NCBI GenBank assembly: GCA_021153265.1 | Contig: JAGKTU010000103.1 | Location: 1-5,607 of the forward strand | From: Clostridia bacterium | GTDB lineage: Bacteria > Bacillota > Clostridia > Oscillospirales > Oscillospiraceae | Direction: 5' to 3' | Length of the DNA stretch: 5,607 nt | Part shown: piece after piece, positions 1 to 5,607 of the stretch | How the letters are laid out: every line of letters starts with the position of its first letter | Numbering within the stretch: the stretch's first letter is position 1 | Made by a program: the position numbers and the translations under genes | The notes under the pieces: model-generated | What the model was told of the DNA's origin: nothing | Seen by the model: only the letters and a program-made list of their open reading frames with translations | Databases searched by the model: none

Positions 1-300
1 CTTGGTGGCATCGTTTGCTACGATGGTGATCGCCTTGGGGGTGATGGTGAAGGTGCCATCGACCACGGTAACAGTGTAGTTAGCGTTCTCGGTGTACTCA
101 ACCTTGATTGCGTACTCGCCGACGTTCTCACCGGCCTCGCGGACTGCCTTGGCATTCAGCTCTGCGATGGTGCAGTCGGTGGTCAGAGCGGGATCAGCCT
201 CACCGAAGACCTTGGTGGCATCGTTTGCTACGATGGTCACAGCCTTGGGAGTGATGGTGAACTTGCCGTCCACAACGGTAACAGTGTAGTTAGCGTTCTC
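1..300 (-). repeat. Near-identical direct DNA repeats, 210-bp period
   Basis: Within the MBG array, bases 1-27 are identical to 211-237, and 65-90 are identical to 275-300; both pairs are exactly 210 bp apart. Over 32-90 versus 242-300, I count 6 differences in 59 positions. A third, more diverged start lies at 421, again 210 bp on. The similarity between units C, D and B at DNA level suggests recent duplication or gene conversion, which makes the repeat number prone to change by recombination or assembly error. Confidence 0.85.
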
Positions 301-696
301 CGCAACGGTAGCCTTGATGACATACTCGCCAACGTCCTCGCCTTCCTCACGGGTCAGAGTGACAACCAGCTCGTCGGCGGTGGACTCGTAGGTGAATTCG
401 GGGTCGCTCTCGCCGTAAACCTTGGTGGCGTCATGCACGGTGACGGTTGCGGCGAAGGGCGTGATGGTCAGGGCCGCATCTTCGGTGACGGCGATGACCT
501 TGTAGTTCTTGTTCAGCAGGTTGACCTCGGCGGTGATGGGGTACTTGCCCACATCCTCGCCCTCAGCGCGGGTCAGAGCGACCTCCACCACGCCGTCGAC
601 GGCATTGCCGTCCTGATCCACCACGGAGTAGGTCAGTTCTGGATCGGCATCGCCATAGACCTTGGAAGCGCTGTCCACGATGACCTCGATCTCGAT
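1..696 (-). repeat. Tandem MBG repeat array, three full units and the start of a fourth
   Basis: Unit A covers residues 1638-1717 (80 aa), unit B 1718-1787 (70 aa), unit C 1788-1857 (70 aa), and unit D starts at 1858 and leaves the window after 12 residues. Each starts with a V-T/I-V-x-x-D/N-A-T/S-K strand, then VYGDADPELTY, VYGESDPEFTY or VFGEADPALTT, then R-x-E/A-G-E-D/N-V-G-x-Y, then a N-x-N-Y strand (N-K-N-Y in A) and L/F-T-I-T-P. These match the MBG_2-type family of bacterial adhesin stalks. Unit A is 10 residues longer because of VVDQDGNAVDG. The array probably continues past position 1 and forms part of the stalk close to the cell surface. Confidence 0.9.
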
Positions 697-3600
697 GGGC
701 AGGATCTCCAGAACGCCCTTGGAAGCCTGGGTGACGTACTCCAGAGAGTAGGTGATGGCGTAGATCTCATACTTGCCCACATCCACGGGGTTCTTGCCGT
801 TGATGGTGATGGTGCCGGACTGGGGCAGCTGAGCCAGAACCTCACGGAGCTTGGTCAGGGCAGCAGCGGCGGTAACGGGCAGATCCTCATAGCTCTCAGC
901 CGCGGTCAGCACGATGTCGATGGCGCTCATCAGCTCGCCAACGTCGATAGACTTGGGCAGTTCGTGGCCCAGAGCCTTCTCCAGAGCGGCCAGCAGGCTG
1001 TTTAGATCGTCCTCCAGAACGATGTTGCCCACATTGTTCTCGCGGTCGATGACCACATAGAGGTAATCAGAGTTGTTGGGGTTGGTAATGTCGACAAAGT
1101 GCTCGTTGCCGTCGTAGGTGACGGTGGTATCCAGCAGATCGAACTCCATGTCAGCCTTCTGAATCAGCAGCAGGCCGGTATCCATGGCGATCTTGTGGTC
1201 GGAATCGGTCACCACGCCCAGGAAGACGTATGCACCGACTTCGGTATAAGTCACATTGTCGTTGAAGGTCAGGGTGATGTCCTGAGGCAGGTTCTTCAGC
1301 AGGTTGCGCATGCTGTTGACCATCTCATTGGTCAGACCCATCTCCATCAGCTGGTCGGCGTACTGCTCCAGCTTGTAGGAGAAGTCCTTGGCGGTAACGC
1401 CGGTGGCGTAAGCACCCTCGAAACGCTGGGACAGGATGGCATCCAGCCATCTGGGGAAGTCGATATTGGCAACGCCCTTGATGTCTGCCAGACCGATGCC
1501 GTCCTTATCGCCATCCACCAGCACAGCACCGGAAATGATGGTGGTGTCGGGCTTCAGACCCGCGACGGTGGAGGAAGGCTCCACGGTTGCGCCGTGACCC
1601 TGGCCGTCGTAAACGACGGAGCCGCCGGTGACGGAAATCTGGGACTCGGTGGGAGCGATGGTGATGACAGCCATATCTGCACCAACGGAGAGGATCTCGC
1701 CGCGCTCGTCATAGGTCACATACTCGACGATGGCGGTGTAGACACCGGCATGGACAGGTGCGCCGTCCTCGGCCTTGTGCAGCTTGGTGTTGGTCTGCAC
1801 GCCGTAATAGAGGATCTCATGCTCCACAATTTCGCCGTCCACGCGGACATACAGATTCTTGGGAGTATTGTCGAAGGTGAAGGTGAACTCATCCATTGCG
1901 TTGCCGCTTCCGTCCACCAGTTCCACATTGGACACATTGGGAACGATGACAAAGGCGCGGACAACAGGGATAGCATAGTACAGTTCGTTGCCGAAGTCGG
2001 CGATGAAGGACATCTGGGTGTAAGCGCCGCTGCCCAGTTCGGAAGCATCCAGAGTGGTGATCAGGTTACCCTTCTCATCCAGACCGAAGTACAGGTTCTG
2101 CACCAGCTCGGTGGCGGCGGGGTTCAGGTTCTCCAGAGCGGCCTCGTCATAGGCGGATGCGCCCAGATCGATACGGGTCAGAAGATCCTTGGTGAAGATG
2201 CCGTTTTCATCGTGGTAGTTGAAGTCCAGATAGACCTGAGTGGCCTTGGGCTTGATGATCAGGTAGCCCACGTCAAATGCCGTCTGGTAGTTGGCGTTAG
2301 TGGACACGGAGCCGTGCAGATAAACACCGATATCGGTGGGCAGGTCGCCGCCGATGGTGATCTGGATGTCGCCGGCCTCGGTGATCTTGGTGATGGCCTG
2401 CAGGGCAGAGCGCAGAGCCTCTACGGAGCTGTCCTCCAGCAGGGACAGGTACTCAGTCAGCTGGCTCAGGGACAGGGTCAGACCGGTGCTGTCGCTGCCG
2501 GTGACCAGATCCAGCATATCCTGCAGTTCCTTGGGCAGGCGCAGCTGGATGGTACCGTTGATACCGGTGACGCCGTCGGCGTTCACATCCAGATCCGCTG
2601 CATCCAGACCGATGATAAACTGGATGTTGGAATCGGTGATGTCGGAGGTGTTGCCATAGGCATTGCCCAGAGTCACATTGGGGGTCAGGGTGTAGCTGTC
2701 GCCATAGTAGATGTTCACATTGGGCACGTCCATGGAAGCAGGTGCCTTGGTGACGGAAACGGTGAAGACAGTCTGGCTGGGCTTATAGGTCTCGTTGCCA
2801 GCAAACTTGACGGTGATCTCGTAGGCGGCGTCGGAGACGTTGCGGCCCTCAAAGGTGTAGGGATCCTGAATGTCCAGAGAATAGACAGTTGCACCGGGGA
2901 TGGGATTGCCGCTTGCATCGGTGGCAACAGCGCCGATGGCAGCAAGCAGTTCCTCGTCGGTGTAGTCCTTGTACATCACGGAGACGTTGTTGCCCTTGAC
3001 GTAGGAGGTCTCGCGCAGATCCTTCAGCGTGATGGTCTGCTCGGCTTCGATGTACATGACATCGCTCTTGTAGGTGATCTGCAGCAGCTCGTCCACGGTC
3101 TCGCTGTCGGTATTGTTGTAGCCGAAGTTGTGAGCGCCGTAGTACAGAGCAGCGTTGGTGATGGCGGTGAAGATACCTTCCAGTTCGGCCTTTGCGGCGT
3201 TCAGGCTGGTCATGCCGCCGGTGATGCCGCCGGCATTGGTGTAGGCCTCAAAGACGCCCTCGATCGCCTCGGTGGTGAAGTAGGTCTCCACTGCCTGCTG
3301 CAGGGAAACGCTCTCCTTGACCTGATCATTGACATCCATCCACAGGGTGTCCATGTTGATGGTGATCTCGTTCTTGTTGCCGTTGACCAGCTTCAGAACC
3401 CGCTTAGCCAGATCGCTGATGTTCAGCTGATCGATGTAGATGGTATGGGACATGGCATCCCGGGCCTTGTACTTGATAACGACCTCATCTGCATCGGCGA
3501 AAGGAGGCTGGGAAGCCACCACATCGTAGATATGCTGGGTTCCGATGCCGGTCATGCCATCGTAGTAGTTCATGATCCGCTCATCGTTCCAAGTGAACTG

Positions 3601-5607
3601 AGCCAGAGCAAAATCCACGGTGACGGTCTTGCTGCCGCCGTCAACGGGCAGCACCAGATCGTACTTGGCAGCATAGGAATTGGTGTAAACAGCGGTCGCA
3701 GCCTCGCCGTCCACACCGATGCCGGCAACATAGGTGTCGGAAACCGTGGTGGAGCCATCCTTATGGGTGGTGGGAGTTGCCGCGATGGCAATGGTTGCGC
3801 CCACGGTAGAATCGTAGACGTAGGTGGTGACAGAACCGCCGTTCAGGGTGACGGAATCGGTCTCAGCGGCGGCGTTGACCACCACGGTGACAGTCTCCAG
3901 CGCGTCGTCCACACCGTTGTTGTTGGTATCGTTGACAAACAGAGCGGTGTAAGTAGCGTTGCCGGTGACAAATTCAGCGACTTCGGGGTCCCAGCCGGCG
4001 AACTTGTAGTTTTCGGCAGTGGGATCGGCCACGGTGGGGGTAGCGGTATCCACCAGAACGTTCTCGAACTTGGTTTCCTCGCCGTTTACAACGTAAATAA
4101 CGGTGTAGTGGGCTTCGGTGGTGTCGTCGATGTCGTTGTGGTTGAAGTCATCGCGCCAAGCGGCGGTGAGGGTCAGGCTCTTGGTAACAGGAGCAGTGAA
4201 ATCATACTTCTCACCGTCCACGTACCAGCCCAGGAAGTCGTGATCGGCATCCCAGACGGGAGCGGCAGGCTCAGAAACAGTCTCGCCGTCCTTGACGGTG
4301 ACAGCGGGCTTGATCGCCTCGCCGTTATAGCTGTAGGTGCTTCGCACGCCCTCGATGGTGGGGGTGATCTCCTTGGCGGTGATGGTCACTTTCAGCTGAG
4401 CCTTGGTGCCATCCTCCAGCGTCAGATAGGCGGTGAAGGTGCCTGCATTGATCCGGTCGCCCTCGTAAGTCACAGCGGGCAGAGTGTCGATGCCGGTCAG
4501 AGAGCCGTCAGCCTTGACGGTCTTTTCGGTGCCGTCATAGACAGCGGTGCCATCCAGGATCAGGGTGACCTTGCCGCCGTCAGCGCCACAGCCGTTGACG
4601 CAGGTACCGACGATCTCCGCGCCGGTAGCGGTATAGCCCCAGTCATGGGCGGTGGGTGTCGCGCTGACAGACGCATTGTTTGTGTACTTGGCCTTCGTAT
4701 CGGCACAGGAGCTGTAGCCGTAGTAGACATCGGCGCCGTCGAAGGTAGGAACGGTCTGGACGGTCTTACCGTTGTCCAGATCCTGGCCCCAGACACCGCC
4801 CAGCAGGTAAGCCACCTCGCCGGAGACAAAGGCTGCGGTGGACTTATACTGAACATTGGTTGTGATGGGAGTACCATTAATAGAGGACCTCTTCCCCACC
4901 AATGGGTCCTTGTCGGAGTAGCAGTTTTGAACCGTTGCGGCACCTCTGAGCCAGCCGGCGATGCCGCCGCAGTCCCTGCCAGTCACCTGTCCCTTAGACC
5001 AGCAATTTTCCGTCAGGGAATCCCGGTCGTCCTGTGTGCCAACGATGCCGCCGGCGCAGGAGGTGCCGCCACTGAAGCTGCCGGTGTTCCAGCAGTTACG
5101 AATGATGCCGTAACTATAGCCTACGATACCGCCGGAATAGCACCAGGTATTGGTAATGGTGCCGGTATTGCCGCATAGCTCCACGGTGCCATAGTTCTCG
5201 CCCACGATGCCGCCCTGCTCGCCTTCGCCGCCGATAGCGGCGTTGTTGACACAGCCGGTGATAGTGCCGTAGTTTTCGCCGGCGATACCGCCGGTGTTCC
5301 TATAGCCCGAAATGTAAGAATTGGACAGGGTAACATGCTTGACGGTGCCGCCTTCTGCCACGCAGGCCACCAGACCGATGTATCTACTGGTTTTGGCGGA
5401 ATCATTGTAATACAGTCCGGAAACAGTTTTTCCGTTGCCGTCGAAGGTGCCGCTGAATACGGCTGCGTCGCTGTTTCTGTAGGTATACCAGCCGATGGGG
5501 TTCCAGACACGGGCACCGGTGGAATTGGCGGTGAGGGTGCCGGAATTGACGGTGATATTGTCGGTCAGCACCACATTGGCAGCACCAAAGTTTGCGTTGT
5601 CGTTATC
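1..5607 (-). CDS. Partial giant multidomain surface/adhesin-like protein (GLUG, InlB-B-type, Ig-like and MBG repeats)
   Basis: One minus-strand frame is open through the entire window (1869 codons, no TAA, TAG or TGA), with neither start nor stop present, so the gene is truncated at both edges. The translation is low-complexity, rich in Thr, Val, Asp, Gly and Ala, and built from recognisable extracellular modules: GLUG beta-helix coils, two Listeria-Bacteroides repeats, Ig-like domains and MBG repeats. These families occur in secreted or wall-attached proteins of Firmicutes, so a surface adhesin or stalk protein is inferred. The signal peptide expected upstream of 5607 and any sortase motif, SLH domain or other anchor expected downstream of position 1 cannot be checked. 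Cysteine is confined almost entirely to residues 82-341. No catalytic motif was seen. Codons TTA and TCA are absent and CTA occurs twice, indicating a strong preference for G/C-ending codons. The specific ligand and gene name are unknown. Confidence 0.96.
697..1155 (-). other. MBG-like domain with helical insertion, copy 3 (residues 1485-1637)
   Basis: The scaffold starts ADMEFDLLDTTVTYDGNEH and ends YVTQASKGVLEILP. Residues ~1532-1595 are strongly helical: EDDLNSLLAALEKALGHELP, then DVGELMSAIDIVLTAAESY, then AALTKLREVLAQLP. The beta part resumes as QSGTITINGKNPVDVGKYEI. The same order of landmarks (Y-D-G strand, helices ending L-P, I-T-I/L strand, V-G-x-Y turn, closing L-hydrophobic-I strand) occurs in copies 1 and 2. 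This copy directly precedes the canonical MBG array. Confidence 0.62.
1156..1653 (-). other. MBG-like domain with helical insertion, copy 2 (residues 1319-1484)
   Basis: The scaffold starts SQISVTGGSVVYDGQGHG, with the V-Y-D-G strand, and ends HKIAMDTGLLLIQKA. In between, residues ~1373-1441 hold helix-forming sequence: LADIKGV, FPRWLDAILSQRF, DFSYKLEQYADQLMEMGL and EMVNSMRNLLKNLPQ. After LPQ the beta scaffold resumes as DITLTFNDNVTYTEVGAYVF. The E-V-G-A-Y turn is equivalent to D-V-G-K-Y in copy 3 and D-I-G-V-Y in copy 1. Aromatic and Met residues in the insert suggest a packed helical bundle rather than a disordered loop. Confidence 0.6.
1654..2247 (-). other. Two beta-rich, Ig/MBG-like domains (residues 1121-1222 and 1223-1318)
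   Basis: The first unit begins ATQVYLDFNYHDENG, has a short potential helix (AYDEAALENLNPAATEL, then VQNLYFGLDEKG), contains GSGAYTQMSFIADFGN and ends at VVRAFVIVP. The second begins NVSNVELVDGSGNAMDEF, carries LYVRVDGEIVEHEILYYG, then HAGVYTAIVEYVTYD, and ends MAVITIAP. The A/S-G-x-Y-T turn and the terminal hydrophobic strand followed by P match the beta scaffolds around them. The first seems to carry a shorter helical stretch at the place where neighbouring domains hold long insertions. Boundaries are approximate. Confidence 0.45.
2248..2745 (-). other. MBG-like domain with helical insertion, copy 1 (residues 955-1120)
   Basis: The scaffold starts NVNIYYGDSYTLTPNVTL and ends ANYQTAFDVGYLIIKPKA, both typical of MBG-like domains. 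Between them, after TIQLRLPKEL, residues ~1025-1079 contain predicted helices (ELQDMLDLV; SLSQLTEYLSLLED; SVEALRSALQAITKI). The scaffold resumes with GDIQITIGG and a D-I-G-V-Y turn. At 166 residues the domain is more than twice the length of the insertion-free unit at 345-412. The family name for the combined fold is not known to me. Confidence 0.55.
2746..3144 (-). other. Beta segment plus bacterial Ig-like domain (residues 822-954)
   Basis: After the helical segment, YYGAHNFGYNN and then ITYKSDVMYIEAEQTITLKD return to beta sequence. From residue ~865 there is an Ig-like unit: it has GNPIPGATVYSL in the middle and ends with AYEITVKFAGNETYKPSQ followed by a TVFTVSVTK strand. The G-x-Y/A-Y-x-I-x-V-x-F-x-G-x-x-x-Y-x-x-S pattern resembles the bacterial Ig-like repeats (Big_3-type) of surface proteins. 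The role is probably structural. Confidence 0.55.
3145..3420 (-). other. Helix-rich segment within the stalk (residues 730-821)
   Basis: The sequence runs ISDLAKRVLKLVNGNK, then a short ITINMDTLWMD stretch, then SVSLQQAVETYFTTEAIEG and SLNAAKAELEGIFTAITNAA. Heptad-like spacing of Leu, Ala, Phe and Ile with charged residues predicts several amphipathic helices, unlike the surrounding beta strands. A Gly-rich turn (NAGGITGGM) separates two of them. It may be a fourth, more divergent example of helical sequence set into a beta scaffold. No family recognised. Confidence 0.45.
3421..3894 (-). other. Unassigned beta-rich region, Ig-like in character (residues 572-729)
   Basis: This region begins TVTVVVNAAAETDSVTLNG, right after calcium-loop motif 2. 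It has alternating hydrophobic strands (for example YDLVLPVDGGSKTVTVDF) and then an element HIYDVVAS at 692-699 leading to DEVVIKYKAR. The first ~105 residues look like a beta-sandwich domain of Ig-like size. The rest resembles a second, different beta domain that leads into the helical segment at 730. I do not recognise a specific family. It is likely stalk or an accessory module. Confidence 0.4.
3895..3930 (-). other. Asp/Asn-rich calcium-loop-like motif 2 (DTNNNGVDDALE)
   Basis: Residues 560-571 read DTNNNGVDDALE, an excellent fit to the D-x-N-x-N-G-x-x-D...E calcium loop of the bacterial thrombospondin type 3-like kind. It follows the end of Listeria-Bacteroides repeat 2 at the same relative place as motif 1 follows repeat 1. 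The central Gly and spaced side chains make this the better of the two candidates for real calcium coordination. Confidence 0.62.
3937..4110 (-). repeat. Listeria-Bacteroides-type repeat 2, short variant (residues 500-557)
   Basis: The unit begins HYTVIYVVNGEET, has V-D-T-A-T-P-x-V-A-D-P-T in the middle, then NYKFAGWDPEV with Trp539, and ends NATYTALF. It is the variant of the Listeria-Bacteroides repeat that starts with a Y-T-V-x-Y/F strand and has G-W-D/x-P in place of G-W-Y. It follows the first repeat after only a short Asp/Asn-rich linker, so the two form a pair with parallel design: grasp-like repeat plus acidic loop, twice. Confidence 0.82.
4114..4149 (-). other. Asp/Asn-rich calcium-loop-like motif 1 (DFNHNDIDDTTE)
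   Basis: Residues 487-498 read DFNHNDIDDTTE, fitting the D-x-N/D-x-N/D-x-I/V/L-x-D pattern of EF-hand-like or thrombospondin type 3-like calcium loops, followed by an acidic residue. It lies directly after Trp484, which ends Listeria-Bacteroides repeat 1. Calcium binding is inferred from the motif only; a single loop without a full EF-hand may simply be an acidic linker. Confidence 0.55.
4156..4299 (-). repeat. Listeria-Bacteroides (InlB B-type) repeat 1 (residues 437-484)
   Basis: The pattern is PAVTVKDGETVSEPAAPVW, then HDFLGWYVDGEKYDF, then a T-A-P-V-T-x-x-L-T-L-T-A-A-W ending at Trp484. The G-W-Y core at 460-462, the Y-D-F, the P-V-T and the terminal A-x-W match the Listeria-Bacteroides repeat, first known from the B-repeats of internalin B and common in Firmicute surface proteins. 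These units have a ubiquitin-like beta-grasp fold and usually serve as spacers, with some reported to contact host ligands. Nothing here allows ligand prediction. Confidence 0.88.
4372..4575 (-). other. Compact MBG-like beta domain without insertion (residues 345-412)
   Basis: This 68-residue unit starts GKVTLILDGTAVYDGTEK, passes through VTYEGDRINAGTFTAYLTL and closes with LKVTITAKE. A Y-D/N-G-x-E strand, a later x-A/V-G-x-Y/F turn and a terminal I-T-hydrophobic strand are hallmarks of the MBG (mostly beta) domains of bacterial surface proteins. It is useful as the insertion-free reference for the three larger domains at 955-1120, 1319-1484 and 1485-1637, which share the same landmarks with extra sequence in the middle. 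Its role is presumably as a stalk spacer. Confidence 0.6.
4680..4824 (-). other. Beta-helix C-terminal cap/linker segment (SGEVAYLL motif)
   Basis: Residues 262-~309 begin SGEVAYLLGGVWGQDLDN and continue through TVPTFDG and VYYGYSSCADT. In my recollection, an A-x-G-E-x-A-Y-x-L-N-like segment followed by W-x-Q and a P-x-F/L element commonly follows the last GLUG coil in Clostridial surface proteins. I interpret it as the cap that closes the helix and leads to the stalk. It holds Cys301; Cys337 and Cys341 (GTCVNGCG) come shortly after in the linker to the next domain. Function beyond a structural role cannot be inferred. Confidence 0.5.
4915..5460 (-). repeat. GLUG-type beta-helix coils (residues ~50-231)
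   Basis: The segment opens with SGTFDGNGKTVSGLYYND (residues 52-69), the entry motif usually found before GLUG repeats. A degenerate coil follows (YIGLVAC, 76-82), then five clear coils beginning GGIAG or GGIVG at residues 106, 132, 159, 186 and 214. Spacing is therefore 26, 27, 27 and 28 residues. Each coil continues as a short loop, often x-Y-G-T-I or similar, and ends near a Cys (GCVNN, LCGNT, NCWNT, NCWSK, NCYSD). The GLUG family is known from secreted proteins and is expected to form a right-handed parallel beta-helix. In this protein it is probably the N-terminal, outermost head. The window starts a little upstream within the lead-in, which includes a WNPIGWYTY segment typical of such proteins. 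Assignment to GLUG is strong; binding function is not known. Confidence 0.88.

Noticed and set aside
1..450. Regularly spaced repeats as a possible CRISPR array
   Set aside because: The repeats are 210 bp apart, in coding frame, diverge gradually and encode MBG domain strands; there are no short identical repeats with unique spacers.
433..1005. 190-codon open frame on the plus strand
   Set aside because: Same antisense register as the 1359-codon frame; it ends at the TAG that is the reverse complement of a CTA Leu codon in the true gene. No domain similarity seen.
633..3791. Other short open frames (92-289 and 2336-2659 plus; 633-845, 1347-1529, 1716-2048, 2715-2945 and 3570-3791 minus)
   Set aside because: All overlap the continuous minus-strand gene in wrong frames, with compositions that are typical of out-of-frame reading of a GC-rich gene and no recognisable motifs.
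1099..5178. 1359-codon open frame on the plus strand
   Set aside because: It is codon-aligned antisense to the real gene. Its translation is a Gly/Val/Asp/Ile/Gln/His-rich string with no recognisable domain, starts at a GTG with no convincing ribosome binding site, and exists because the minus-strand gene lacks TTA and TCA and has only two CTA codons.
4560..5516. Short minus-strand open frames (4560-4943 and 5121-5516) in other registers
   Set aside because: They are out-of-frame shadows over the continuous 1869-codon frame. Their translations are Pro/Ser/Thr/Ala-rich and lack domain motifs, whereas the overlapping true frame encodes GLUG coils.
1..5607. Promoters, terminators or RNA genes inside the window
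   Set aside because: The whole window is coding on the minus strand, and I saw no hairpin followed by a T-run, tRNA-like element or intergenic gap that would support such a call.

Overview
The whole window lies inside one very large protein-coding gene read on the minus strand. In the frame whose first codon is 5607-5605 (GAT) and whose last is 3-1 (AAG), the minus strand is open for all 1869 codons with no stop. The gene's start, its likely secretion signal, its stop and any cell-wall anchor all lie outside the window: upstream of 5607 for the N-terminus, below 1 for the C-terminus. Residue n below is numbered within the window and maps to minus-strand bases 5607-3(n-1) downward.

The product looks like a secreted or surface-displayed multidomain protein of the adhesin type. 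From N to C it has: a GLUG-type beta-helix with a FDGNGKT entry motif and about six coils of 26-29 residues (residues ~50-231, window ~5460-4915); a short linker or cap with an SGEVAYLL motif (262-~310); a compact MBG-like beta domain (345-412); two Listeria-Bacteroides/InlB-B-type repeats (437-484 and 500-557), each followed by an Asp/Asn-rich calcium-loop-like motif (487-498 and 560-571); an unassigned stretch with one helix-rich segment (572-864); an Ig-like domain (865-954); three large modules in which an MBG-like beta scaffold appears to carry a helical insertion (955-1120, 1319-1484, 1485-1637), with two less clear beta domains between the first and second (1121-1318); and a tandem array of MBG-type repeats (1638 onward) that runs off the left edge with an exact 210-bp period.

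The combination of GLUG coils, Listeria-Bacteroides repeats and MBG repeats, with codon use strongly favouring G/C-ending codons, suggests a GC-rich Firmicute of the class Clostridia, such as an Oscillospiraceae-like gut bacterium. This is inference from domain style, not a database match. The MBG/Ig part is probably a stalk and the beta-helix may be the distal functional head. No ligand or enzymatic activity can be read from the sequence.

There is no intergenic DNA here, and I see no promoter, terminator, RNA gene, mobile element or CRISPR array. Long open frames on the plus strand, including a 1359-codon one, are codon-aligned antisense shadows caused by near-total avoidance of TTA, CTA and TCA codons in the real gene. 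The observation most worth pursuing is the series of MBG-like domains with helical inserts at an equivalent position.
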